64,000 nucleotides of DNA from Aphelenchoides besseyi. Taxonomy: Eukaryota; Nematoda; Chromadorea; Rhabditida; Aphelenchoididae. The stretch covers positions 93,875 to 157,874 of the forward strand of contig JAMPIQ010000005.1 in assembly GCA_024699855.1 (NCBI GenBank), given 5' to 3'. Of the stretch, positions 13,138 to 24,352 are shown in pieces. Below the pieces are notes generated by a model that had not been told where the DNA came from, searched no databases, and saw only the letters and a program-made list of their open reading frames with translations. The translations under genes were made by a program, and so were the position numbers. The number at the start of each line of letters is the position of its first letter. The stretch's first letter is position 1.

Positions 13138-14095
13138 ATGCAAGTGGTTTTCATATTTGTGTCGTTTTTGTTCACTTCATATCAACTTGTCTTTGCTCAC
13201 AACTCATCAGAATGCACGGGCAGATGTTTGGAGCTGAATTCTTGTGGCCATTGGCTCGAATTAAACGAACCGAAGAGCGGTCTTTACGATGTAAGTTCAA
13301 GTGATAATCACAAAAACCCTATGGTTTTCAGTTACATAAAAGTCATTTGAACTTCACGTGCAGTTTTCTTTCGTTGCCCACCACAGTAAACGTTCACTGG
13401 AAGTTTAAACCGAAAGGCGAATCCCATTGGCAACATGCTCCGTGTAAAAGACATCAAGAACACACGTGCAATGCAACGTTGCTCGGAGAACATCGAACTC
13501 TTTCCAGATGCACGGGTAAAGTTCAGACAAACTCGAGTGGTTCCTACAGATGTGAAGCGAAATTTGATGATGAACTGGTTTACGGGTAAATCAACTTTTA
13601 TAGTAACATTTGATCCGAATTCAGAAGCGAGAATATAGTGGAGATTCTCGGATTAAGCGTTCTCGAAGTGGTCGAGAAGCGTTTTGTTAAGAATCAACCA
13701 AGTTATATTGAAGTGGAGGTATGTGATGAAAAGTTTATTCTCAAGATTCAGTTTCTCAGCTTTGTGCAAACCCTCAACCAATTCTCTTCTTCATTAACGA
13801 CGACCTAATCTTGCAACCAGGAGAATCGTCAACCAACCACGCCGCTTCACCGCTAAGCAAGGCTTTAAAACCGCTGAACAAGACCACTGGAGTTCATGGT
13901 TGGGATCTTGCTTGTTATCGAAGTCGTCTACTAATCAGTTCTTTTGGCGACGAAGATCGTTACTGGCGAGCACAAGCTCTTTCAGCCGATTACTCAAAGA
14001 CCATAGAGTTGGCTCAAAGCAGCTCATCAAACTCCCAAATCTTCAGTCCACTTCTATTCAATCTCTTGGCGTCTTTAATGTTCACTTTTCAATAA
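13138..14095 (+). CDS. Secreted or GPI-anchored immunoglobulin-like protein
   Basis: Begins with a clear signal peptide (MQVVFIFVSFLFTSYQLVFA). A Cys-rich lead (CTGRCLELNSCGHWLEL) is followed by an Ig-like domain: LNFTCSF (first Cys), VHWKFKP (core Trp) and SGSYRCEAKF (second Cys in the Y-x-C motif), about 13350-13590. A second, more degenerate Ig-type segment covers SVLEVVEKRFV to the ANPQPILFFINDD region (13640-13800), where NPQP-x-I resembles an I-set strand. A Ser/Asn-rich stalk ends in a short hydrophobic tail (LLFNLLASLMFTF) with no charged cytoplasmic segment, typical of a GPI-attachment signal. I do not recognise the orthologue; cell-surface adhesion or receptor roles are inference. 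Confidence 0.7.
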
Positions 14096-14943
14096 AAAAA
14101 GCCGCGAAAATCGTTTTGTTTCGATTGTTAAAATGCGAGTGAACGACGCAACGAACTTCGGAAACGACAGAGCGCTCCGAAAATTCTCCCTCCATTTTTG
14201 CACTTGATTAAACAGTCGACACTGAAGAGATAATTGGAGCGTGCGTGACGCCAATCATCGAAACGACTCTCGGATCTAATGTACGAGAGTGAAAGCCGCG
14301 CTTTTGTTCAGCGAGGCCGCCGCCGATTCTCGAACACAAGAGAATAAGTTGCGCGCGGTCTTGTTTCGTTCTTTGTTTCGCGAATTTCAGGAAACGAAAA
14401 TTGCGCCCGGCTTTCTTGAACAAATTTGTGCCACGGCGGCCATCTCCATTGGTCATTTGTCGATCTTTTAAGCCGCCGGATCCTGCCAACTGTAGGAATC
14501 TTGTTCGAACGTTCGTGCAAGACGACGGGAAGTGTGGCTCCGAAAAATTCGGATGCCCACTTTTGTTATTTTTTCTTGTGGACGTCCAAACGGGCGCATA
14601 GTCTCGGACCAAAACCGAAAGTTTTGGGGGAAAAGGCATTTTTGGCCGCTCAACGTCGAGATGTGAACTCGGGAGAAGGAAAGCGGATCATCGTGTTTAT
14701 TCGAGAGCTCAACAGGTCGCAAGAAAAAAAGACGGCGAAACTCTTTTTGAGCGGCGAAGGTGATTTACCGGTTTCCGTTCGGAATTAATCGCGTCGTCTT
14801 TTTAATTACCGTTAGGGTCGACAAGAGAGTGTTGACATTTGAACCATATCGTGCAATTATTCAAGAGGCCCCAGTTAGTTTTCAGTTTGCGTGCAGATGA
14901 ATGGAAGTCGCTTGAAAAGTTATGCGTCGGTCGTCTGTTGACC
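14096..14943. other. Upstream region of the LRP-like gene
   Basis: About 850 bp with no supported exon. The middle (14150-14700) looks richer in G+C and CpG than its surroundings and is open in several frames on both strands, which I read as a composition effect. It probably contains the promoter and 5'UTR of the LRP-like receptor. Confidence 0.4.
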
Positions 14944-17900
14944 ATGTGGATTGCTCTTCTGGTCGTCTGCTTGATTCGAACTGTCGTGGCTCGCGAGGAC
15001 TGTGATCCGAAGAACTTGGCTTGTGGTATGTTCCTATTCTGATTGATAAACGAGCTATCAATTGCTTGGAACAACTATAGTCTGGGGTTTAGAATCGAAT
15101 GTGAAACGGTCAACAAATGAAACTCGTTCGTGTTCGTTTGGAACGTGCAGTCAAATTTGCAAAGAAGTAGACAAGAAACCACAATGTGAATGTGCACAAG
15201 GGTTCGAACTTCGAAAAGATGGCACCTCGTGTCAATCGACTGCCAGGGAGGATCCGCTTTTGTTGTTCACAAATCGCTATGCCATTCGACTTCTGCGACT
15301 ACGACAACACGTAGACTCGAACGGTTCGTCTAAAACAAACGTTTAACATCAAATTGTTATTTAGACAAAACCAGTGAAATTATTGACGATGAGGTTGAGA
15401 GCACGAGTTTGTTATTGATCTCATTTTTACGCAACGCTGTAGCAATGGATTATTACTACAACAGAACGGATAATTCGATCTTGGTCTTTTGGGCCGAAAC
15501 TTCAGTCGATTATATATCCCGTGCCAGAGTCAAATATGGCAGTAAGAGCCTCGTACCATTTCTAACCATCAAAATTCCTTTAGTTATCAGCGATATCCAA
15601 CCGATAGTGAAATACGGTCTATGGACGGCAGAAGGATTGGCCGTCGATTACTTAGGTCATAGCATTTACTGGGTTGACAGTTTGGTTCAACAGATCTCTG
15701 TCACGACCTTCGACGGCAAGTAATCACTAGAAGAAGCTGCTAACATGAAGGTTATAGGAAGTAAGACGACTACCGTGTTGAGCAGCGGCTTCAACAATCT
15801 GCGAGCAATCGTCTTGGATCCACGCGAAGGATACATTTTCTGGTCTGACTGGGGACAAAAACCGCGGATTGAACGTGCGAATATGGACGGAAGCAATCGA
15901 AAGATGATTGTTAATTTGAACGAAAAAAGTTCACTGGGCGGTTGGCCGAACGGTTTGACTTTGGATTTATATTCTAAACGAGTTTATTGGATCGATGCCA
16001 AAAGCAAATCGATTCACGCTGCTCTCTACGACGGTTCTGATGTAAAAGAAGTTCTCAACGATAAGAATTTCTTGTCACATCCTTTCGCAATCAGTTTATT
16101 CGAGGATCGCATATATTGGACCGATTGGAATACACGTAACATCTATGCTGTGAGCAAAAAGACATTCGTTTTTAATCTTAATAGATATTTAGGCAAACAA
16201 ATTTGATGGCTCGAACATCACTACGATCACAAAAGATACCGTGAATCAGCCGTTTGACTTGAAAATCGTTCACTCTTCTCGTCAACCAATAGCTTCCAGC
16301 AATCCGTGTGAAAACAACGGTGGTTGTTCACATTTGTGTCTTTTAAATGGAAAGAACAAACGTTGTGCTTGTCCGCATCTTATGACTTTGGAGCATCACG
16401 TCGAACCGAAGAAGTGTATTCGTAAGTGGAGTTTCACAATTACTAACTAGTTCTTGTTTTAGCCATCAATCAAACACTTCTGTTAGCTACAAAGAACACA
16501 ATAACAGCAATTGACAGTGATTATCCCAATAGAGTAGTTTTTCCGATCCTTTCGGTTGTCGAAGCCAATCTCACAGCTCTTGGTGTAAACACGATTGATC
16601 AAACAATATTTTGGTCTGATAATATACTCGAGAGATTGTCAGCATTTTCGTTAAAAGACGGTACAAGAAGCGAACCAAAAGTTCTTCTCAAGTCGGGTAA
16701 ATTACAAACATTTACAGAAGTTACGAGTATCTTAGGTGCTAAAAACTGTTTGGGTATTGCAGTCGATGATTTCTTGGACGTTGTTTACTATACGGGTTAC
16801 GATCTTGTTAATCAAAACTCATGGATACGAGTAATAACCTCAAGCGGTGAATTCCTTCGTACGCTCATTGATTCTCGATCATTTGGACAAATGAAGAAAC
16901 CGCAGGGTCTTGTCTTTCATTTGGGGTTTGCTATACATTAAAACTTCTTGTAATTGAACGTTTCAGTCATTTGTATTGGTTAGATCATGGCTATCGACCA
17001 GCAAAACTTTTTACATGCGCTGGAAACGGCGGAAAAGCATCAGAATTGAAACTCGTCAATTCAACGGTACTTTCCAATGCTCATTCTTTGTCTGTTTATA
17101 CAAAACATGTGCTTATCTGGAGTTCGAATGACGTCAGTTATGCGTTGAATCTTACGTCTATGAATCTGCAAACGTTTCATGTCGATGTGAAGTCGAATGT
17201 CACCGTAGACATGTTGGTAGCTGACGATCGTATAAAGGAGTTTATTTTGTACGACAAAAACAAGGGAAACATTACGGGACATATTTTGGTAAACGGACAA
17301 CTCTCCAACATGTCACGTTTGTTGCGTGGAAATCTTTTCGATCTTACTGAAATGAAACTGATGTTGCCCGATCCTAGTGCTCACAAACTGGCTGCTCATT
17401 TTCGTACGCAATGTCAAAGATTGGGTTGCAGTCAACTTTGTTTGCGTTCAAATCACGAGCAAAAGTGCTTATGTTCAGATGGTTACGTTGACTTCGGCAA
17501 CGGTCGTTGTGAATTGCCGCAAGAGCGGGTCCTGACTTTAACGTCTATGGGCGATTTGAATTGGATAACAAACGCATTGCCGGGACAAATAAGCTCAATT
17601 CCGCTCAACTCCTATTTGAATCGGCAACAACAACCGCGATATTTTGCGTTGGGTAACGATCAGGTAAACTACTTACTCAAAACCATAAACCTTTGATATG
17701 CCAGATATTCTACGTGCCGCTGCGTACCAATCAGTTGTGGTCTTTGAACTTAAAAACGCGGACAAACAAAATGCTATTTGATGGTGCAGAGCTTGGGATT
17801 CAAAGTGTAGCTGTGAATAGACGTTCGGGTTATGTTTATGTCGGAACCTATAGATCAATGTTCTCGTCTTCACGTGGAGTCTTAAGGTAAAAGTGTGAAA

Positions 17901-20900
17901 CTGAAGGGTTTTAATGATTAGTTTTAGTGTTTTGGATCCGCAAATTAGTGATTTGAGGAAAACGCTTTTAATTGTCAACGAAACGGTTGAGTCGCTTCAA
18001 GTCGATTCTACAAACGGGTAGGCAATAAGTGCAAGTGGATGTAAGGACAATGTTTACAGGTTTGTGTTCTGGAAGACGACGTTTGGTATTCGACGATGTC
18101 GACTGGACGGAAGTGATTTTCAACGTTTTCGACGTACAAGACGACCGTTGTTATCAATTGCAATCGATTGGCGACAGCGTCGATTGATCGGCCTTCCGTT
18201 TGGAGGTACGGCATTGTTCTTTGATTATAATGGTAACGAGATTGAATACGAACTGAAAGGAATGCCAAACAAGACTTCGAATGGTCTTGTGAGTTATGAT
18301 GCAATTGCCGTTGGACCCAACGCCAATTCGACTGATCCATCTCTCTACTTCACAACTCGACAGCAACTTTGGCGCATTCCAATGAATCTATTAGCAAATG
18401 CCACCAGAGAACCAATTGCACGTTTGACCTCTGCAGTTATTGAGATCGGTATTTTGGACGACAATTTGAAGAGTAACAGCGTGCTTACTTCGTTCTTCTA
18501 ATTGAGTACTTTCAGGCGGTTCGGAAGTTTGTCAGGACGCCAATTGTGAACAGTTTTGTTTTGAAGTTGATGGAAGCGCACGCTGTGATTGTGTTTATTC
18601 ACAAATATCTACCGATGGTCGCTCATGTCATCGATTCGCTTCCTTCATTGCCTATGCTCATGGTTCGTCCATTGAATTCACGAGCATAGTGTCCGAATCT
18701 GTTCAATCGTTTAATTTGTCTACGAATGCCGAACTGAATCGTCGTGAAGTTGAAGCACTGCAACCAATCAGGAACTCGTCACTATTTCGAGCTCCAACAG
18801 CCGTAGCCGTAGACTTGAAACGAAATCTTCTGTTTGTTTCTGATACACAAACCGAGCGAATTATGGCCATTTCTATCAATCAAACATTCTCTTCAGTGGT
18901 CGTTGATGGCGTGAAGCGCATTGTTTCTTTGGCTTATGATGCTAAGAATGAAGACCTCTACTTTGCGGCTTATCGTGGTGTTTACGTTGTTTCTGTGCGC
19001 TCTTTGGATAAACCGCAACGTCCATCGATTGTGTTCAAATTGGAGAGGAATGAGACGATTCCAGGAATTGCCATCAATCCGTGTACATCGACTCTTATTT
19101 TCACGAAACAAAACTCAGTAAGTAGCCTTTGTGATTTACACCATTTACGCACTTAAAGGGCCCAAAGCAAAATCAGTCGACGATCGAGAGCTTTGAACTG
19201 AGCGGTGGAAATCGTACGCTACTCGTGAACACGAACATTGAATCTCCGAATGGATTAGCTGTTGACATTTCTGCTCGTAAAATCTACTTTGCCAACGGTC
19301 GGCTTGATCGAATCGAACGAATGGACGAAGATGGAAAGAATCGTGAAATCGTGCTAAACAACCTGTTCAATGATACACTCAGCAATTTGTTCAGTTTGGA
19401 GGTTTATCTCGATCGTTTGTATTTCACCGATTTGATAACCAACGCTTTGTACAGTGTGGACAAGATAGCAGGAGAAGACATGATAGCAATTCGAACAGAT
19501 TTACACGACCAACTTAGGGGCTTTGTCGTTGTTGCCGAACGCACAAATGAGTGTGGAATAGACGAATGTACGCAACGAAAAGACGAATTGAAATGTTCAA
19601 ATGAATGTCGATTGAATGCCGCTGGATCCGCTTATTGTGTCAAGAAAGATGTTTGTGATGGTCAATGTCTTAACGGTGGTAAACTCAAATCGTCGTAAGA
19701 AATCTAATCACATAGTTGCAGGTCGATGTCATGAAAACCGCACAACAAACACGGGGTTTACATGCACATGTCCACAGGAGTACACTGGCGATCGATGTGA
19801 AACGGAAAAATGCTCAACATTCTGCAAACACGGAACTTGTGCTGTTCATCCATTCACGGGTATTGTTATGTGCAATTGTGATTTCGGCTATACGGGGATC
19901 AAATGTGATCAAAAGGTAAGTTCTCCAGATTATTGCTACAAACAGATTTCTTCTCGTAGGTCGATGTTTGCGCGGATTTCTGTAGGAATGAAGGAGTTTG
20001 TTTCACTGCTTCCAACGGCGTTCATTGTCAATGTTTGCCCAATTTTTACGGCGTCCAATGTCAAAACTGCAAGTCCGAATCCGGTCATGTGTTGGTGTGC
20101 AAAAACGGCGGATACTGCAACGCGAATCGAACCGCTTGCGAGTGTCCGGGAACTTTCTCGGGGATTGAATGCGAAGTGGACGAATGTTCTCAATTGAAAT
20201 GTTTGAATGGCGGAGAATGTGGCAACTCAACGGACGGTCCAATTTGTTTGTGTTCGAAAGGTTTTACGGGCAAAAACTGCGAAAGAAGTTTCTGCGACGA
20301 CAATCCGAATTATTGTCAGAACGAAGGTATTCGATGTGCAATTCTGGGGTTCTGTTCAAAGGCAAATTTTAGGAATTTGTGCTCAGTTGGATCAAGAAAC
20401 GATAGATGATAGTTCAGCCAACTTCCATTGCTTGTGTGGAAGTCGATTTGCGGGCGATTTGTGTGAACGGTCGGTGGATTGTCGGGACTATTGCGAGAAC
20501 AGTGAACACTGTTCGATCGATTCCAATCAACCGAGCGAATGGAAATGTCATTGTAAAGAGGGCTTTGAAGGTGTTCGATGTGAGAGAAGTAGTCGCTGTC
20601 AGAAGAAATGTCATTTGGGTCAATGCGTCGTAACAACAAACGGCACGTCGGAATGTCAATGTCCGCATGGTGTTGAGCTTGTGATTGATCGAAATGGGGA
20701 GCAAAGGTGAGGCTCAGCTTCTACAATACGTGACCTTCTTTTCAGTTGCACTCGATATTCCGCTAAAAATTGCGACGATTTGAATTGTGTTTACGGAGCT
20801 TGTGAGGTGCGAACTGACAGTGATAAGGGACCCAGTGCGACATGCCTATGCTTCAATGGTTGGCAGGGACTAGTTTGTGATCAACCGGCTTGTGATCATT

Positions 20901-21292
20901 ACTGTGCCGACGGTTCCAATTGTTCAATTGTTGGCGGCTTTGCGTTTTGTAACTGTTCAAACAATCAGTTTGGACCGCGATGTGATCAGACGCTACCAAG
21001 AATCACTAAAAAGAAGAAGATCGATTATTCGACTCGCGACATAGTTTTGAACTGCACACCGTTCGCCTTAGTGATTCTGGCGATTGTAGTCATGAGCTAT
21101 TTGCGTGTGATGAAACTAAGCAGGTATGATTTCGGTGAAGAGAGATTGCGCAAAATGTTGTTAAGGAATGCTCACGGAAACAAACAATTTCAACATGAAC
21201 GAATGTACGACGACGAATTGCCCGTGGACGAGATACGTGAATTTCACAACTCAGCTTTTCTCGCCGATGACGAAGGAACTCTCGAGGTCTGA
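14944..21292 (+). CDS. LDL-receptor-related protein (LRP-like) without LDL-A repeats
   Basis: Type I membrane receptor. Signal peptide [16 protein letters not shown], then an EGF module ([10 protein letters not shown]...[16 protein letters not shown]). Four YWTD beta-propeller regions follow, separated by EGF modules: about 15240-16270 (IYWVDSL, IFWSDWG, VYWIDA, IYWTDWN), 16470-17390 (IFWSDN, LYWLDHG), 17520-18510 (degenerate, [17 protein letters not shown]), and 18640-19540 ([25 protein letters not shown]). The separating EGFs include [17 protein letters not shown] and [13 protein letters not shown]. From 19600 to 21000 runs a string of EGF-like repeats ([35 protein letters not shown]). The transmembrane helix is at about 21040-21110 ([16 protein letters not shown]). 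The tail is about 60 residues, with NSAF where an NPxY sorting motif would be expected. No LDL-A (SDE) repeats were seen, unlike LRP1/2/4/5/6. An endocytic or signalling role is inferred. Confidence 0.85.
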
Positions 21293-21342
21293 GGTAAACA
21301 TTCACGTAAATAAACTCGAGATTGTTGCAGACAAGAAAGTTA

Positions 21343-21509
21343 GAAGACTGCAACGTTTACAACGAGACTGTTTTGCCGGTTAATGCACTTAAGGGTACCG
21401 CGGAACGCTTCGAACTGTTGCGCTCAAACACCGAATTCACGTAGAAACTTCCGCTCTTTTTACTTCGAATCTCATAAACACAGTATTCTGATGAACTCTC
21501 AGTTGTTAT
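21343..21509 (+). repeat. 167-bp dispersed inverted element, copy 1 (candidate small RNA)
   Basis: Matches 53689-53855 in the opposite orientation over the same 167 bp with only scattered mismatches; flanks are unrelated. On this strand GCGGAA (21400-21405) can pair with TTCCGC (21449-21454), followed by a T5 run at 21457-21461. In copy 2 the last base of the stem changes C to T, which keeps a G-U pair. The conserved core includes the palindromes CTTAAG and GGTACC. It lies just past the LRP-like gene's stop. It could be an RNA polymerase III-type or snRNA-like gene, or a MITE-like mobile element. Confidence 0.7.
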
Positions 21510-21988
21510 TTCTTATTAAGAACATGAATCCCATTGTGGATTGATGTTAAGCAACGAAGTGATGAAGGGAAAACCGACCAATAAGTCTCATGTTAGACCA
21601 AAAGAAGCACGAGAGTTCAGATAATCAAAGTTTATCTCCAAGAGAACGTTCATCTAGAAGTCATCAATATTATCACCATTATTGGGTTGTAACATTAAAC
21701 CATCGTTTCGACACTCATTGTATTCCCATTTATTTGTTCGAGAAGACGGCTAAAAAGGTTCTCGAAATCCATAAATTTTGACTTGGAAGCGCGAGAAAAC
21801 TCTCGGAATTGAACGAAACGACAAATTAAATGATGTGCCAAAAGCCCAAAGCGAAAGAAGAAGACGGTGCTGAGGAGACGAAGAAGCGAAAGGCGGACTG
21901 TTTGAACAACAAGTTTATCTCTTAGTTTCTCTCTGTTAAACCTCCACAAACCATTGAATTTGACGTTGAATTTTGCGTTAAACGTTGC
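21510..21988. other. Intergenic region before the CUB-domain gene
   Basis: No supported exon. It probably holds the promoter and leader of the CUB-domain gene. The open frame at 21590-21781 has no domain. Confidence 0.4.
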
Positions 21989-23258
21989 ATGTTGTGGATC
22001 ATATTGTTTCTGTTGTTGCCGTTGTTTTACCATTTTGTCGAATGTTCTTGTCCCGTGCGTGTAGTTTCTCTCAATGCTCATCATCTGACGGCTCAAGAGA
22101 ACATTGGAAACGAATGGGTGCAAGAAGACAGTGATTCTGACGGATTGTCGGAACCCGAAAACATCGTTCAACCATTTTCCAACAACACGGGGCTCATCAA
22201 GAGCGGACATTTTACTCCACAAACACCGTCAAATCACAAGTGTCAGTTTATCTTTTTGGCTGCTCCAGATGAACATGTTCAAATTATTTTCCGATCGTTT
22301 CATCTGTTCCATTGGAGCGGAATCTCGAAGAACACTTCAGCTTTAAGGTTAATCAATTGAGCGTTTACGTATTACACGCCCGAGTTTAGATGTGAAGAAT
22401 TGGATCACGTAGCAGCTCATGTTCTGGTTGGCTCCAGAATGTCGAAGATTCATGATTTCTGTCACGACGAAATACCACCGCCGTTAATATCCGCCCAGAA
22501 CTTGTTGACTCTTGATTACGCTGTGAAGAGTATTGGATCGCGAATAGCCAAATCAAACGATAAATACGGATTCAAACTCGAATATCGCTTTCTTTCGAAT
22601 TACGGTTCACAACCACCGGAAGCGATTTCCGTTCCAAACACTAGTGAGTTCTTTCTACCATTCGTTCGACGGCCTCTTCAGGTTGCTCGTTTTTGTTTAA
22701 CAGCTCGGTTCGAATGTCTGGTGATTTGTGGAGTCCGAATCATCCCGGCTACTATCCGCGCAATCTCAATTGCGAATATACGTTTCATGGGACCGCAAGT
22801 CAAATCGTAATTATTCACTTTGAGTATTTCGATGTTGAAGGTTTTGGACAGTAAGTTCCACACGATTGTCATGAACAATTTTTGCTCCGTAGATGTGAGG
22901 AATCGACACACAGCGATTTTGTTCTGTTCAGTAACTACAAGACCATTGATCGTACAAATCGTCGCTATTGCGGCACAAGTCGACCACCGAAAGCTCCAGT
23001 TCAAAGTGAATCCAACTACTTTCGAATGCAGTTTTTTGCCAACGACATTTTTGATGCTACGGGATTCTACGCTCACTATCAGTTTCTCGATCAAAGTAAT
23101 TGGTCGGTAGTGTTCAATTGACAACGAAGTTTTCAGAAACATCACAAGTGAATCGTGTGAAACTGACCAGTAGTTACGGAATGAGACCGCTAACCTTATA
23201 CCTGAGCTCTCTCGCTTTGTTCTTCACGTTTGTTAATTTAATAAGAATTTTCAATTGA
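21989..23258 (+). CDS. CUB-domain cell-surface protein
   Basis: Signal peptide ([18 protein letters not shown]), then an acidic linker and two CUB-like domains. The first spans about 22200-22640 ([20 protein letters not shown], later [14 protein letters not shown]). The second spans about 22690-23100: [55 protein letters not shown] and [17 protein letters not shown]. It shows the standard CUB cysteine spacing and the hallmark NxGYPxxY-like motif. The C-terminus is a short hydrophobic stretch ([18 protein letters not shown]) with almost no cytoplasmic residues, suggesting a GPI anchor or a single membrane pass. The fold resembles nematode receptor-auxiliary CUB proteins such as SOL-1/LEV-10, but with fewer domains. 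Exact orthology is unknown. Confidence 0.75.
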
Positions 23259-23318
23259 ATGTGGATATTGAAATTTATTTCCAAGAGTTCAAAGAAATGA
23301 TGAGATAAAGTCAAGAGA

Positions 23319-24187
23319 TCAAGTGTATTCCAAAACTCCTTTTTTGACCAACGTTTCGCAGTCTTTTCGTGGAATCGAGTACTAAACAGTTGGGATTAGA
23401 GAAGTTCAAGCAACACAACTAACCACTCGTTCTTTCTTTATCACAACACTCAACCCATCACTTGTTTCGAACTCTCCATAATCTTCTTTAGCGACCACCT
23501 TTAAGTGTTTGAAAGCGTTAGCATCAAATAAACGCACCTGAATCAATGTTGTTTTGGGTGGATGTATCATTGTCAGTAAGTTGATTCCATCATCGCCAAT
23601 GTCCATTTGATATTGGAAAAGTGCCTGATTGTACGCTTGAAACCATCGCAATTCCTCTTCGGATATGTTCGCCTAAACGACGAACAAACGAATCGCAAAA
23701 AATGTTGAACTGTACCTGAACTTCGGGCGTCAACTTTCCGGCATCTCGCCAACGGATCTCCTTCAATCGATGTAGCCGTTCGTTCACGTACGCACAACAA
23801 CAACGTTTGATTCTGTTGATGATTCCGTGTCGATAACTTGTAATGATGGCCATATCATTTGATCCCGATTCACCTTGTGCACTTTGCCTAAAAACTATGG
23901 AAAAATAAAAGAAACAATCCAACTTACAAGTCTTGTACATTCAAATCGTGTAGTCGTTGAATTTCTTCGATACATTGTTGAATGACATTTGCGCGATAAG
24001 GCGGTAGGAAATCTGGATTTGTTCGAAGTTCACGTAGCAATTGTGCGGCCAGTTCAGCTTTTGAATGAGCGTTTTGAAGCGAACCATTGGATACACTCGT
24101 ACTCGACGTTTCTTGATTAGTTGAATCATCTATGGATGCAATGGAATCCTCGATTGAAATCGGAAGATCGTCCATTTCATCGAACAA
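23319..24187 (-). CDS. GINS1: GINS complex subunit PSF1
   Basis: Subunit of the GINS tetramer that activates the MCM helicase (CMG) in DNA replication. After an acidic N-terminal extension (DDLPISIEDSIASIDD) come the helical A-domain (AAQLLRELRTNPDFLPPY, QCIEEIQRLHDLN), RHGIINRIKRCCCAYVNERL, RWRDAGKLTPE and WFQAYNQALFQY. The B-domain has DYGEFETSDGLSVVIKK. The final exon is short: after an intron with a GTTAGT donor at about 23401, the chain reads IPRKDCETLVKKGVLEY and stops (TGA 23319-23321). This matches the conserved PSF1 C-terminus, so the first in-frame stop at 23406 is not the end of the gene. An N-terminal extension of about 45 residues is unusual compared with the vertebrate protein. 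Confidence 0.9.
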
Positions 24188-24352
24188 TTGAAATCGACGC
24201 TAATCGCCGTTTTCAAACCTTCAAATACACTCCGTCTGAGCGCCTTCTGTGCATTAGATTCTCGAACTGATTTGCTCTTCGCAGTTTCCTTGGCATTTTG
24301 TGTTTTACTGGAGAACCGAGAACTGGCAATTCAGTACTGAGTTTTCACCAAA
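24188..24352. promoter_or_regulatory. Compact bidirectional promoter (GINS1 / DDX52)
   Basis: 165 bp separate the divergent starts of a replication gene and a ribosome-biogenesis gene. A short minus-strand open frame (ATG near 24298, basic) could be a leader peptide or an unannotated 5' exon, but no clean intron joins it to GINS1. Confidence 0.45.

Noticed and set aside
14208..14788. Several long open frames on both strands
   Set aside because: Overlapping frames in a GC-richer stretch with no splice structure or domains; treated as upstream non-coding sequence.
24213..24298. Possible upstream GINS1 exon (basic 29-codon frame)
   Set aside because: Joining it to GINS1 would need an intron of about 19 nt, below the sizes used elsewhere in the window.
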